From Ensifer sp. Root278 (lineage in GTDB: Bacteria > Pseudomonadota > Alphaproteobacteria > Rhizobiales > Rhizobiaceae), in NCBI RefSeq assembly GCF_001429285.1, contig NZ_LMJJ01000040.1, positions 437,989-501,988 on the forward strand: DNA of 64,000 nucleotides, given 5' to 3'. The first letter of the stretch is position 1. The number at the start of each line of letters is the position of its first letter. The position numbers were made by a program, and so were the translations under genes. Below, one piece after another: positions 44,234 to 53,720 of this stretch. The notes under the pieces are model-generated. The model did not search any database. It was given only the letters and a program-made list of their open reading frames with translations, and was not told the DNA's origin.

Positions 44234-45583
44234 TCAGAACATCGGCGGCATGCGCATGCCGCGCTGGCTGCGGCCGTCCCGGGCGTTGCCGCTACTGCCG
44301 GAGCCGGTGGTGACCACGATCTTCTCGCCCTCTTTAAGGCCGCTCCTGATCTCGGCGCTGACGCGGTTGCGGATACCCACTTCGACGTCTCGCGTTTCGA
44401 GCGCGCCGGAGGCGGCGACGACGGTGACCTGATCCTTGCGGCCTTCACCCCGTGCGCCGCCCGCCTGGCCATTGCCCTGGCCGTCGCGTCGGCCGTTGCC
44501 CTGGCCGGCCGCTTCGCCGGTACCCTTGGCGGGGTGGCTCAGCGCGGCACTCGGCACGATCAGCACGTCCTTGGCGGCGGCCTGCACGAAGAACACCTGC
44601 GCGCTCATCGACATCATCAACTCGCCGTCGGGATTGGGGACGTCGAAGAGGGCGTAATAGAGCACGACGTTGTTGGTGGTGTCGGGCATCGGCTGGATCT
44701 GCCGGAGCTTGCCGACGAAGCGTTTGCCCGGCTGGCCGAGCAGCGTGAAATAGGCATCCATGCCGACCTTCAGCCTGGTAACGTCGGCTTCCGAAACCTG
44801 TGCCTTCACCGTCATGGTCGAGAGGTCGGCAATGGTGACGATGGTCGGCGTCGTCTGGTTGGCGTTCAGCGTCTGGCCTTCTTTCGCCGGGTTGGCGACG
44901 ATGGTGCCGGTCATCGGCGCATAGATCTTGGTGTAGCCGAGATCGACCTTGTCGCCGGCAAGCGTCGCCTGCTGCTTGCGGATCTGCGCCTCGATGGCGT
45001 TGACGTCGGCTTCAGCGGCAGCGAGATCGGCGATCGCCTGGTCGAGCGTCGATTGCGCCACGCTTTTGGTTTCGACGAGATTGCGCTGACGGTCGATATT
45101 GGCCTGTTTCAGCACCAGCTGCGCCTTCTTGGAAATCAGCTGCGCCTGGAGATTGGCGAGCTCCGCCTGGTCGATCTCGATGCGATTCTCGATCGTTGCC
45201 GGGTCGATTTCGGCGACCAGTTGATCTTGAGTGACCTTGTCGCCGATCTCGACATGCAGCGCCTTCAACTGGCCGGAGACCTGCGCGCCGGCATCGACGG
45301 ATTTGACCGCATCGAGCGTGCCGACGGCTGTGACGCTGTTTTCGATGTCGCCGCGCGTCACCAAATCGGTCACCATGGCAGCCGTTGCCGGTTCCTCGCC
45401 GTAGCGCACCCAGCCGTAATAGCCGGCACCGGCAACGGCGAGCACGACCGGCAGCCACAGCCAGCGGCGCGTGCGGCGCTTGCGCTTCACCTTCTGCACC
45501 GCACCGGGAATGAAGGTGACGTTGGGGGTCGCGTCGTCGCGGGGCGTGGCGTCGGCTCGCGCCGTCTTGGCTGTCTTGTTCAT
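44234..45583 (-). CDS. macA: MacA-type periplasmic adaptor
   Basis: A 449-residue membrane fusion protein. One membrane anchor is at about residues 38-58 ([21 protein letters not shown]). The lipoyl-like parts ([27 protein letters not shown] and [23 protein letters not shown]) flank a coiled coil of about 80 residues. The beta-barrel region is [27 protein letters not shown] Gly/Gln/Arg-rich insert (residues 355-385, [17 protein letters not shown]) lies before the last barrel strand and is longer than usual. It precedes macB in an operon and bridges MacB to an outer-membrane channel encoded elsewhere. Confidence 0.92.
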   Translation of the reverse strand: MNKTAKTARADATPRDDATPNVTFIPGAVQKVKRKRRTRRWLWLPVVLAVAGAGYYGWVRYGEEPATAAMVTDLVTRGDIENSVTAVGTLDAVKSVDAGAQVSGQLKALHVEIGDKVTQDQLVAEIDPATIENRIEIDQAELANLQAQLISKKAQLVLKQANIDRQRNLVETKSVAQSTLDQAIADLAAAEADVNAIEAQIRKQQATLAGDKVDLGYTKIYAPMTGTIVANPAKEGQTLNANQTTPTIVTIADLSTMTVKAQVSEADVTRLKVGMDAYFTLLGQPGKRFVGKLRQIQPMPDTTNNVVLYYALFDVPNPDGELMMSMSAQVFFVQAAAKDVLIVPSAALSHPAKGTGEAAGQGNGRRDGQGNGQAGGARGEGRKDQVTVVAASGALETRDVEVGIRNRVSAEIRSGLKEGEKIVVTTGSGSSGNARDGRSQRGMRMPPMF

Positions 45584-45761
45584 CGCATGCGCCTAACCGG
45601 CATCGTCGATGCCAAAATGGATAGGTCAAAAATAGAAGCGAATGGACGCGGCGAAAAGCATTGAGATCATTATATTTTCGTAATCTTCGTCATCGGCCGT
45701 GCGGCAAAGGCGCCCATGACAGGTGGACGCCCTCGGGTTTCGATTGCGAAGGGCGGGTTTG

Positions 45762-46385
45762 TCAGCCGCACGGGCCAATCAATGCGGCGACATCCACGAC
45801 GGCGCCGTGGTGATCGGCAAGGCCGGCGAGCTCGGCATCATGCAAGGCGCGCGCCGGGACGGTTCCGTTCGGCGAGGGCAGGTCGCGGGTGGTGCAGGCG
45901 TCGGCTGCAATGGTGATGCCGTAGCCCAGGTCCTTGGCGGCGCGGGCTGTCGAGGACACGCAATTGTGCGTCATGAAACCGGCGATGATAACAGGCGTGC
46001 CGGCCGGACCGACGATCTCGGCAAGGTCGGTACCCGAAAAGGCGTTGGGCCGCGGCTTCTCGACGACGGTTTCACCTGCAAGCGGCGCCAGCGCATCGAC
46101 GATCGCGCCGCGATGCTGCGCCCGGTCGAACACGCCGCCGGCCGAACCCCGATGGGCGACATGGATGATCTTGGCGCCCGCGGCACGGGCTGCGAGCAAG
46201 AGCTCGCGCGCCTTCTCGACGGCGGCTTCCGGTTCGAAAAGCCGCAAGGGGCCGGCCAGGTATTCGTTCTGATAGTCGATCAGGATCAGCGTCGCATCAC
46301 CCAGCGGCGGCGGGGTGAGCGTGACGCCGGCGAGCGTGAAGAGGGTTGCCGGGGCGGCGGGCGAAGAGGTGGCGGAATCGGACAT
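45762..46385 (-). CDS. isochorismatase-family (cysteine hydrolase) protein
   Basis: A 207-residue hydrolase. DATLILIDYQNEYLAGPL has the catalytic aspartate, and VIIAGFMTHNCVSSTARAAKDLGYGITIAADAC holds the cysteine nucleophile (HNC). The GGVFDRAQHRGAIVDALAPLAGETVVEKPRPNAF segment is the usual substrate-pocket region. It would hydrolyse a small amide or enol ether in the cytoplasm. The start at 46385 is preferred to an ATG 17 codons earlier. It is divergent from a LysR gene across 127 bases, typical of control by that regulator. Confidence 0.85.
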   Translation of the reverse strand: MSDSATSSPAAPATLFTLAGVTLTPPPLGDATLILIDYQNEYLAGPLRLFEPEAAVEKARELLLAARAAGAKIIHVAHRGSAGGVFDRAQHRGAIVDALAPLAGETVVEKPRPNAFSGTDLAEIVGPAGTPVIIAGFMTHNCVSSTARAAKDLGYGITIAADACTTRDLPSPNGTVPARALHDAELAGLADHHGAVVDVAALIGPCG

Positions 46386-46512
46386 GGGAAGGCTCCTTGG
46401 TTTGGTCGAAGTGGCCGTTGTGAACCGGGTCGTCAAAGCGGTCTGTCGATGGGCTTGATCTTAGCGACTGCATTGATGCAGAGTGACCCGAAGTTTTCGG
46501 AGGATGATCTGC

Positions 46513-47361
46513 ATGAATGCAGGGACGTGGGCAGATCTCGAGCTGCTGGATCATCTGGTGCGCGGCGCGACGCTCAGCCAGGCCGCCCGTTCGCTCGGCG
46601 TCGACCAGACGACGGTTTCGCGCAGGCTCGCAGCGCTGGAGCGGCGGGTGGGGGCAGCACTCTTCGACCGCATCGACGGCCGGCTGACGCCGACGCCGGT
46701 GCTTGCCCCTGTTGTCGAGCGGTTGCGGACGATCTCCGAAGAAGCGTCGCTGGCGCTCGCGACGCTTTTGCGGCGGACGGCGGAATTGAAGGGCCAGGTA
46801 CGGGTGACAAGCATCGGCTTCGTGCTGAGCGCCATCCTGGCGCCGTCGCTTGCGCGCCTTGAGCAGCGGCATCCGGGCCTCACCCTTGATCTCGTTGCCG
46901 ACAACCAGATGCTGAGCATTGAGCGGCGCGAGGCCGATATCGCCATCCGCATGGCGCGCACGGGCGAGGATTCGGTGCGGGTGAAAAGCCTCGGCACGCT
47001 TCGCTTCCGGCTTTTCCGGCCAAAGGGGCTGGGGACGGGGCCTTGCCCGGTCGTGCGCTACGGTCCGGGGCTCGCCCACGTGCCGGAGATGCAGGCGCTT
47101 AACCGGCTGCGGCCGGATGCGCGCGTGGCGCTGACCGCCGACAAGCTGGAAATCCTGATGGAGGCGGCGCTTTCGCTCGGCGCCGAACTGATGCTGCCGG
47201 AGGTTTCGGCCATGCGCGACCCGCGCTTCGAGGCGGTGGACGAACCGGAGACGACAGCCGAGCGTCCGGTCTTCCTGATGATGCATCCGGAGAGGGCGCG
47301 CGTGCCGAGCGTGGCGGCGGTGGCGGCTTTCATCGAGGAGGCGGTGCGCGGGTGGAGGTAG
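46513..47361 (+). CDS. LysR-family regulator, divergent from isochorismatase
   Basis: A 282-residue regulator. LELLDHLVRGATLSQAARSLGVDQTTVSRRLAALERRVGAALFDRIDGRLTPTPVL is the winged helix, and VRVTSIGFVLSAILAPSLARLEQRHPGLTLDLVADNQMLSIERREADIAIRMARTGED starts the effector domain. It lies divergent from the isochorismatase-family gene, the usual place of a LysR regulator controlling a neighbouring enzyme. The effector is unknown. No damage is seen. Confidence 0.9.
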   Translation: MNAGTWADLELLDHLVRGATLSQAARSLGVDQTTVSRRLAALERRVGAALFDRIDGRLTPTPVLAPVVERLRTISEEASLALATLLRRTAELKGQVRVTSIGFVLSAILAPSLARLEQRHPGLTLDLVADNQMLSIERREADIAIRMARTGEDSVRVKSLGTLRFRLFRPKGLGTGPCPVVRYGPGLAHVPEMQALNRLRPDARVALTADKLEILMEAALSLGAELMLPEVSAMRDPRFEAVDEPETTAERPVFLMMHPERARVPSVAAVAAFIEEAVRGWR

Positions 47362-47400
47362 TCGGGTTCGTTCACACGGATCCAAGCTGCGTTCGGTTCT

Positions 47401-47608
47401 GCCCCTCACCCTAGCCCTCTCCCCGCAGGCGGGGAGAGGGGACGCGGGCGACGGCTGCCCACCACTGAGGAGCAGCTGTCGGAGAAACGTCGACGTAGAA
47501 CGGAGCCTTAGCGGGGAATCGGGGGCGCTTATTGTTGGGGCGAGCGGGCGCCGCACGCTTCCTTCGCCCCGCTTGCGGGGAGAAGGTGCCGGCAGGCGGA
47601 TGAGGGGC
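47401..47608 (+). repeat. two-hairpin rhizobial intergenic repeat, copy 2
   Basis: The outer GCCCCTCACCC/TGAGGGGC arms and both inner hairpins (CCCTCTCCCCGC with GCGGGGAGAGGG; CTTCGCCCCGC with GCGGGGAGAAG) match copy 1 at 23198-23370, but the middle differs in sequence and length. A further GATGAGGGGC tail lies at 47626-47635. It separates the LysR gene from the convergent kinase-like gene. Confidence 0.8.
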
Positions 47609-47698
47609 AATTCCCTCACCGCGCGGATGAGGGGCGCCGTCGTTGAACCAGGAGAGCACCAAAACCACGCATGACAGGCGATCGTCGGCGGTGATCGA

Positions 47699-48277
47699 TC
47701 AATCCGCCGAAAACTCCCGTACCAGAGCGTCGAGCGCCCCCGGAGCCGCGACGTCGACACAGCGGATGTTGGCGGCCCGGGCGGCCTCCAGCATGTCTCT
47801 GTTCTCGCGGATCGAGCGCTCGATGAATTTATCGATTATTGCGGCCTCCGGCTTGTCCGCATTACCGCGGCGGGGTTCTTCCAACATGCGCCGACGCAGG
47901 AAATCGTTATCCGCGTAGAGGAAAAGAGGGAGGACTTCACCGTGTTCGAGTTGAGCCACATATTCCGGTCTAAGCGCGGCGCCCTCCAGCACGAACGGCT
48001 TTGCCAGTTGCCGATGGCTTTCGATGATCTGGCGGATGCGCGGCCACATATTCTCATGGTGAACCTTCAGGAACCAATGAATGGTCTCGTCGGACAGGCT
48101 GGCATAATATTCGGCGACTTGCGGGCGGACCGATGGCCACGGCCTGCCGGGATGGCGGCCCAGATTGTCCGTCGAGATCAGCTCGCGACCGAGAGAGCTT
48201 GCCAGAGCGCTAGCCAATGTCGACTTGCCGACGTGCGAACTTCCTCCAATCAGAAGACCCAGGGGCGGTTGCTGCAT
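47699..48277 (-). CDS. P-loop kinase-like protein (AAA/ATP-binding)
   Basis: A 192-residue protein with Walker A LLIGGSSHVGKSTLASALASSLG at its start and RELISTDNLGRHPGRPWPSV next, where Asp and Arg could take the role of the substrate-binding residues of small-molecule kinases. FVLEGAALRPEYVAQLEHGEVLPLFLYADNDFLRRRMLEEPRR is the middle region with the lid-like arginines. It resembles 2-phosphoglycerate-kinase-like and gluconate-kinase-like proteins, but the substrate cannot be told. It is alone. Confidence 0.75.
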   Translation of the reverse strand: MQQPPLGLLIGGSSHVGKSTLASALASSLGRELISTDNLGRHPGRPWPSVRPQVAEYYASLSDETIHWFLKVHHENMWPRIRQIIESHRQLAKPFVLEGAALRPEYVAQLEHGEVLPLFLYADNDFLRRRMLEEPRRGNADKPEAAIIDKFIERSIRENRDMLEAARAANIRCVDVAAPGALDALVREFSAD

Positions 48278-48466
48278 GCGTTGAACTCCATCGATATCGA
48301 GTGATCGATCTTGCCGTGATCAGCCCATTTGGGCGGTGGCAGGTCGATCTCGTTCAGTCGGCTCGAAACCTATGGGCTCCGCCTTTCGCCGTCACCGCCG
48401 AAATTTCGCCCCGTTGTGAGAATCGTCTTGACGCCTCCGGGGCGCTTCACTAGAAGAGTGCGAACC

Positions 48467-48480
48467 GTACCGTACGGTAC
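48467..48480. promoter_or_regulatory. perfect 14-bp palindrome before the TetR gene
   Basis: GTACCGTACGGTAC reads the same on both strands. It lies 26 bases before the TetR-family start codon, where it would overlap the promoter and mediate autorepression. Palindromes of this size and position are the usual TetR-family operators. Not shown experimentally. Confidence 0.6.
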
Positions 48481-48505
48481 TGATCGGGAGCGAGGCGACG
48501 TGCAG

Positions 48506-49147
48506 ATGACTGCGGCGATAAGGGAGGCGAATGCCGGGGAGGGGCTGACGGAACGTCAGGGCGCCGTTCTCGAACAGGCATTGCGTCTTCTGGTCGATGG
48601 CGGCGAAAAGGCGCTGACGACGGCCGGCATCGCGCGCGCTGCCAATTGCTCCAAGGAAAGCCTCTACAAGTGGTTCGGCGATCGCGACGGGCTGATCTCG
48701 GCGATGATCGGTTTCCAGGCGAGTAAGGTGCGCACCCAGGACGTCGCCGCCAGGGCGCTCGATGCCGAGAGCCTTGAGCGTCATCTGATCGTGTTTGCCA
48801 AGGACCTGCTCGAGGTGCTCGCGGGCGACGTGTCGCTGGCGCTGAACCGGCTGGCGATCGGCCAGGCGAGCCGCGACGGCTCCAAGCTCGGCCATATGCT
48901 GCAGGAGCGCGGGCGCCGGCAGATCGGCCGCCGTGCGGCCGCACTGCTCGAAGCCGGGCGCAAGGCGGGGCTGCTGACCTTCGACGACGCCGACGAGGCC
49001 TATGGTGCGCTCTACGGGCTTGTTGTCTCCGACTGGCATCTGAAGATGCTGCTCGGCGAAGAGGCCGGCGAGATGAAGAAGAGTTTCAGCCGCAAGGCGG
49101 AGCAGGCGGTTTCAGCCTTCCTCGCGCTTTACGGCACGAAAAGGTAA
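48506..49147 (+). CDS. TetR/AcrR-family regulator
   Basis: A 213-residue protein. The N-terminal helix-turn-helix GAVLEQALRLLVDGGEKALTTAGIARAANCSKESLYKWFGDRDGLISAMI is classic TetR. The C-terminal ligand part begins ESLERHLIVFAKDLLEVLAG and shows no family-specific residues. The start at 48506 is just downstream of a perfect palindrome, its probable operator. The gene is followed by an unusual repeat and then ilvC on the same strand; whether it controls ilvC is unclear. Confidence 0.88.
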   Translation: MTAAIREANAGEGLTERQGAVLEQALRLLVDGGEKALTTAGIARAANCSKESLYKWFGDRDGLISAMIGFQASKVRTQDVAARALDAESLERHLIVFAKDLLEVLAGDVSLALNRLAIGQASRDGSKLGHMLQERGRRQIGRRAAALLEAGRKAGLLTFDDADEAYGALYGLVVSDWHLKMLLGEEAGEMKKSFSRKAEQAVSAFLALYGTKR

Positions 49148-49240
49148 CTGCAGCGCCGCGCTTCGTGAGAAGCGCAAAGGTCGCTGCAGCACAAGGAATG
49201 GCAGCGCCGCGCTTCGCAAGAAGCGCAAAGGTCGCTGCAG
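49148..49240 (-). repeat. two tandem, inverted, degenerate halves of RIME1 palindrome 2
   Basis: The segments 49148-49189 and 49201-49240 are nearly identical with a 51-base period. Each has GCAGCG and CGCTGC arms around a GCGCTT/AAGCGC stem, ending with AAAGGTCGCTGCAG. Read on the other strand they match the second palindrome of the RIME1 copies (AGCGACCTTTGCGC). The first palindrome is not recognisable. They sit in the leader of ilvC, 73 bases before its start codon. Confidence 0.75.
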
Positions 49241-49276
49241 CACAAGGAATTGCTGCATGGTTCCTGAGCCATGTAG

Positions 49277-50332
<1,056 letters not shown>

Positions 50333-50357
50333 GCCTTATCGAACGATTGAATGAAGG

Positions 50358-50384
50358 AAGCCGGGGCAGTGCCCCGGCTTTTTT
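50358..50384 (+). terminator. intrinsic terminator of ilvC
   Basis: AAGCCGGGGC at 50358-50367 and GCCCCGGCTT at 50371-50380 form a 10-bp GC-rich stem with a 3-base loop, followed directly by a T-run through 50384. It lies 25 bases after the ilvC stop codon. Confidence 0.95.
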
Positions 50385-50552
50385 CGTGACGTGGGCAGGC
50401 CATTTGCAAAACCGCGTCATTGCTGCCGGATCGGCGCGAGATTGGTCGAGGCAGACGGGTGGCAGCCTGACGGCGTGCGGCGGCAAGATGCAAGCAGTCG
50501 GCCTGGAGCATCCTGCCTGAAGTGAAACCAGTTGAGACAGAAAGATGGGCTA

Positions 50553-50656
50553 CTGCATGTTTCCTTTAATCGTGGCCGGTTAAAGGACAAAAACATGCAG
50601 CACTTCAAAGTGCTACAGCGACCTTTGCGCGTCTGATAAGACGCGCGGCGCTGTAG
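50553..50656 (+). repeat. RIME1-type element, copy C
   Basis: A copy with both palindromes. The first arm is altered in the centre (CTGCATGTTTCCTTTAATCG against TTAAAGGACAAAAACATGCAG), the second is intact (GCTACAGCGACC to CGCTGTAG, stem GCGCGTC/GACGCGC). It lies between the ilvC terminator and the small membrane-protein gene, which reads toward it. Confidence 0.88.
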
Positions 50657-50706
50657 AACCAAAGCACTCGAGCGTGATTGGTGCGATCATCTGAACGCAC
50701 GGCGCC

Positions 50707-50931
50707 CTAGACGACTTCCCAGAGAAACCGAAGTAGATCCAAACAGAGACTCCCAAGCAGGTCCAGCCAAAAGCCAGGGAAGGCGACAAAGGCCGAACCG
50801 GCGCCGAAGCCGACCACGCCGAAACCGAGCGCTCCGTCCCAGCCGTGACCTTGCCAGCCGAGCAGGGCCCCGAAGGCGGTCGCCGCACAGACGACTGTGA
50901 CCCGAACGATAAACAGGAACGTCTCGCGCAT
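50707..50931 (-). CDS. small membrane protein, function unknown
   Basis: A 74-residue protein that is almost all hydrophobic. It has a first membrane segment at residues 6-26 (LFIVRVTVVCAATAFGALLGW), a Gly-rich stretch (GALGFGVVGFGAGSAFVAF) and a second segment (FWLDLLGSLCLDLLRFLW). AGGAAGG sits seven bases before the start, which supports translation. It is bounded on both sides by RIME1 copies in the same orientation (50553-50656 and 51056-51158). I recognise no family. Confidence 0.55.
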   Translation of the reverse strand: MRETFLFIVRVTVVCAATAFGALLGWQGHGWDGALGFGVVGFGAGSAFVAFPGFWLDLLGSLCLDLLRFLWEVV

Positions 50932-51055
50932 GCTTGCCTTCCTGGCTGAGAGCAGAACAATCTATGGTTCACTTCAGCATATAAGTTCGCGTATGCGTAA
51001 TCGCCAGGGGCCAGGAGCGAGGAGGTCCGAAGAGAGGGCCGTTCCGTTTCGGCTA

Positions 51056-51158
51056 CCGCATGTCTCCTTTAATCGGCTTCGATTAAGGGACAAAGACATG
51101 CAGCAAATCAAAGTGCTGCAGCGACCTTTGCGCGTCTGATAAGACGCGCGGCGCTGTA
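51056..51158 (+). repeat. RIME1-type element, copy D
   Basis: The copy has both palindromes with a few changes in the first (CCGCATGTCTCCTTTAATCG against CGATTAAGGGACAAAGACATGCAG) and the conserved second (CTGCAGCGACC, GCGCGTC/GACGCGC, CGCTGTA). It lies beyond the end of the leftward HAD gene and upstream of the small membrane-protein gene, same orientation as copy C. Confidence 0.88.
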
Positions 51159-51167
51159 CCTCGGGTG

Positions 51168-51941
51168 TCAGTCCCGCTGCGCCGCCAGGATGAGATCGCA
51201 GGCGGCCGTAATGTCGTCGACAACCGCCGAAGGCGCCGGCTGGAAACGCTGCTCATCGCCATCGCGATATTTGCCGCTGCGCACGAGGATCGCGGTGCCG
51301 ATCCCGGCGGCAAGCGCACCGGCGGTATCGCTTTCGGCATCGTCGCCGATCATGGCCAAATCGGCCGGGTCAAGGCCCATGCTCGCTGCTGCTGCCAGGA
51401 AGAAATCGGCAGAGGGTTTGCCGAAGAGCTTCGCCTTGATACCGCTCGCATGTTCCAGCGCCTCGACAAAGGGGCCGGCATCGAGGCTCAGCTCGCCGTC
51501 GCGATCACGGAAGAACCGGTTGCGGGCGAGCGCCAGCAGCGGCGAGCCAGCCATCAGGGCGCGAAACGCGGCGTTGAGGCCCTCATAGCTGAAGCGCTCC
51601 GCGGCATCGCCAAGCACGACGGCGACGGGGCCGTCCATGCGGCAATCGGCGAAGTCTTCCTCAAGCGCGGGATGAATGAGCAGGTGCGGCTGGTGGCTGT
51701 TCGCCTTGAGCCAGGCGCGCGCGGCGGCAACCGGCGTGAACACCTCGTCGGCAGCGCAATCGAAGCCAAGGCGCTGCAGGTGAGCGACGATCTGGCGTTT
51801 CGACTGGCGGGTGGTGTTGGTCAGGAAGCGGACGGGGAGGCGAGCTGCGCGCAGCCGCAGCACCGCCGCGATGGCACCCGGCAACACCGTGTCGCCGTCA
51901 TAGAGCACGCCGGAGAGATCGAGCAGCACGCCTCTTGCCAT
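51168..51941 (-). CDS. HAD-superfamily hydrolase, subfamily IIA
   Basis: A 257-residue HAD phosphatase. GVLLDLSGVLYDGD holds motif I (the DxS/D nucleophile pair, here DLSGVL), VRFLTNTTRQSKRQIVAHL holds motif II Thr, and FFLAAAASMGLDPADLAMIGDDAESDTAGALAAG holds the motif IV acids (GDDAESD). The C2A cap between motifs II and III is that of the IIA group (NagD, LHPP, phosphoglycolate-type). The start at 51941 is preferred because the nucleophile strand begins seven residues later. Substrate unknown; it ends next to a RIME1 copy. Confidence 0.85.
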   Translation of the reverse strand: MARGVLLDLSGVLYDGDTVLPGAIAAVLRLRAARLPVRFLTNTTRQSKRQIVAHLQRLGFDCAADEVFTPVAAARAWLKANSHQPHLLIHPALEEDFADCRMDGPVAVVLGDAAERFSYEGLNAAFRALMAGSPLLALARNRFFRDRDGELSLDAGPFVEALEHASGIKAKLFGKPSADFFLAAAASMGLDPADLAMIGDDAESDTAGALAAGIGTAILVRSGKYRDGDEQRFQPAPSAVVDDITAACDLILAAQRD

Positions 51942-52088
51942 GGCAAGAGACTGCCTGAGCGCCAGACCATGGTCAACGTTGGGCGGCGGACGCCTCCCAA
52001 TCGGTCCGCGCCTATCGCGCCGGCACCTTGGGGACTGGCTGCTGTCTTCCCACTGCACGCGGGAAGGGGCGGCGGTGCCGCCCAAAGG

Positions 52089-53003
52089 TCAGACTGCCTG
52101 CCAGGCCTGCAGCCGTTCCACCGTCGTCGTCGCCCCGCCGCAGACGATCATCAGCACGCGCTCGAAGCGCAGGAGTTGATCGGCGTGCTCGTAGGCGATG
52201 GCCAGGGCGGCGCCGCAGGCGGGTTCCACCAGCACGCGGTGGTCGTCGAGGAAGCGGGTGCAGGCGTCGACCGCCGACTGGTCGCTGACGACGACGCATT
52301 CGACCGGCCGGATCTGGCTGATCTCGAAGGCACGCTTGCAGACCTTTCGGGCGCCGAGCGAAGTGGCGACGCCGCTGATCGAGGGAAGCTCCACCAGCTC
52401 TCCCGCCTTGACGGAGGCGAGGTAGGACGCGGTGCCTTCGGTCTCCGCGGTGACAATAGGAATTTCCCGGAGCCCGTTGCGCTCCAGTCCCTCGGCGACG
52501 CCCGACAGCAGCCCGCCGCCGCCGACAGAGAGCACGACAGCATCGAAGGCGAGGCCGGCCTTGACGACCTCGTCGATCATCGTCGCGTGCCCGGCCCACA
52601 GCAGCGGATCGTCGAAGGGATGGATGAAAGCGGTCTCGGCATCGGCGGATGCGAGCGCGCGGGCATTCGCTTCATCCCAAGCGGCGCCGTGGACGATCAC
52701 CTCGGCGCCTTCCTGGCGGATAAGCGCCTTTGCCCGTTCGGTGGTCGTTTCGGGAACGAAGACGGAGACGGGGATTGAGAGCTGGCGGCCGGCATAGGCA
52801 ACCGCCATGCCGGCATTGCCGCCGGAGGAGGAGACGAAACGCCGCTTGCCGTTTCGCGCATGGTGCTCGCAGGCAGCACCAACGCCGCGGATCTTGAACG
52901 AACCGGGCGGCTGCAGCGCCTCCATCTTCAGCCAGATGGAGCAATCGGACGCGAGGCTTAGCGGGCGGGATTCAAGGAGGGGAGTTTCGAGGTGAAGTGC
53001 CAT
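52089..53003 (-). CDS. L-serine/L-threonine dehydratase-like PLP enzyme (fold II)
   Basis: A 304-residue PLP enzyme. LKMEALQPPGSFKIRGVGAACEHHARNGK carries the Schiff-base lysine (SFKIRG), RFVSSSGGNAGMAVAYAGRQLSIP carries the SSGGN phosphate-cradle, and VVLSVGGGGLLSGVAEGLERNGL is the second glycine-rich loop. It would deaminate L-serine or L-threonine to a 2-oxoacid and ammonia in the cytoplasm; it resembles the L-serine dehydratase (SDS) branch rather than IlvA. A second dehydratase lies at 62759, from a different branch. Confidence 0.85.
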   Translation of the reverse strand: MALHLETPLLESRPLSLASDCSIWLKMEALQPPGSFKIRGVGAACEHHARNGKRRFVSSSGGNAGMAVAYAGRQLSIPVSVFVPETTTERAKALIRQEGAEVIVHGAAWDEANARALASADAETAFIHPFDDPLLWAGHATMIDEVVKAGLAFDAVVLSVGGGGLLSGVAEGLERNGLREIPIVTAETEGTASYLASVKAGELVELPSISGVATSLGARKVCKRAFEISQIRPVECVVVSDQSAVDACTRFLDDHRVLVEPACGAALAIAYEHADQLLRFERVLMIVCGGATTTVERLQAWQAV

Positions 53004-53172
53004 GGGATGTTCCGTTGAGCGCGCGGTGCTGGAGGCCGGTTTGTTGCAATGGCTCCTGCGGGAGAATCTTGAAGCAATTCTCCCCTGATCGCTAGTTCAA
53101 CGCAACACGGGGAGGTGTGCAGTCGCGGATGGCCGTGTCCTGTCGTGGGATACGATGGGTCTACCGCGCCCG
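53004..53172. other. spacer between the dehydratase start and the tiny minus-strand ORF
   Basis: This holds the upstream region of the dehydratase gene. No other feature is seen. Confidence 0.4.
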
Positions 53173-53295
53173 TCACCAGAGAAGGCCGCTCAATGTCATG
53201 AGCGTGATGAAGAGCAGGGACAGGACGAGCGATGCCTTGATGGCTGCCAGAGTATAGTCGTATCGGCGAAGTCTGTGTGTGAGCGTCTGGAACAT
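53173..53295 (-). CDS. possible 40-residue membrane peptide
   Basis: An ATG at 53295 opens a 40-codon frame to a TGA at 53173. The product has a basic start (MFQTLTHRLRRYDYTLAAIK) and one hydrophobic segment (ASLVLSLLFITLMTLSGLLW), the look of a small one-pass membrane protein. The ribosome-binding site is weak and I know no homologue. It is below the size usually annotated. Treat as tentative. Confidence 0.35.
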   Translation of the reverse strand: MFQTLTHRLRRYDYTLAAIKASLVLSLLFITLMTLSGLLW

Positions 53296-53636
53296 GTGTT
53301 CGTCCAATCGTAAGGGATCTGCGGCTCCTCGCCGTTCGTTCAAGCGCAATGCGGCGCCCGTAAAATGTAGCGCCCGTAAATTGGCTGTGGCGAGAATGTC
53401 TGCTCAGCCCCCGAACACACCCGGTACACACCCGTTCGGCTCACGGTTGCCTCTCGCCTCCGCGCAACGTCGCGGACGTACTGCTGTCGATAAAGGAGGA
53501 AATTGGCGGTCGGGAGCCCCCCACCGCGATATGCCAAGTCGGCCAGTGTCGATCGTCGAACCATGCGCCTCAAATGTGTCCAGCACAAGGGAGATCCCCT
53601 TCGAAGGGCATCCCTTCGACGTTCCGGCACTCATGG
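53296..53636. other. intergenic stretch, no gene called
   Basis: Several open frames cross this stretch on both strands, but none has a good ribosome-binding site, recognisable domain or usual codon use. It may hold promoters for the tiny ORF on the minus strand. Confidence 0.4.
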
Positions 53637-53720
53637 CCTGTCCGGGTTACGGGCCTGTCCGGATTTCGGGCCTATCAGGATTTCGGGACCTTGCCGGATT
53701 TCGGGCGCTTGCCGGGACGG
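53637..53720 (+). repeat. degenerate tandem repeat of about 17 bases
   Basis: About five units of a 17-18 base motif run in tandem, with cores such as CCTGTCCGGATTTCGGG, CCTATCAGGATTTCGGG and CTTGCCGGATTTCGGG. The units overlap the 3' end of the leftward gene at 53675-54073, whose stop codon lies inside the second-to-third unit, so unit number may change the C-terminus of that protein. Confidence 0.65.
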
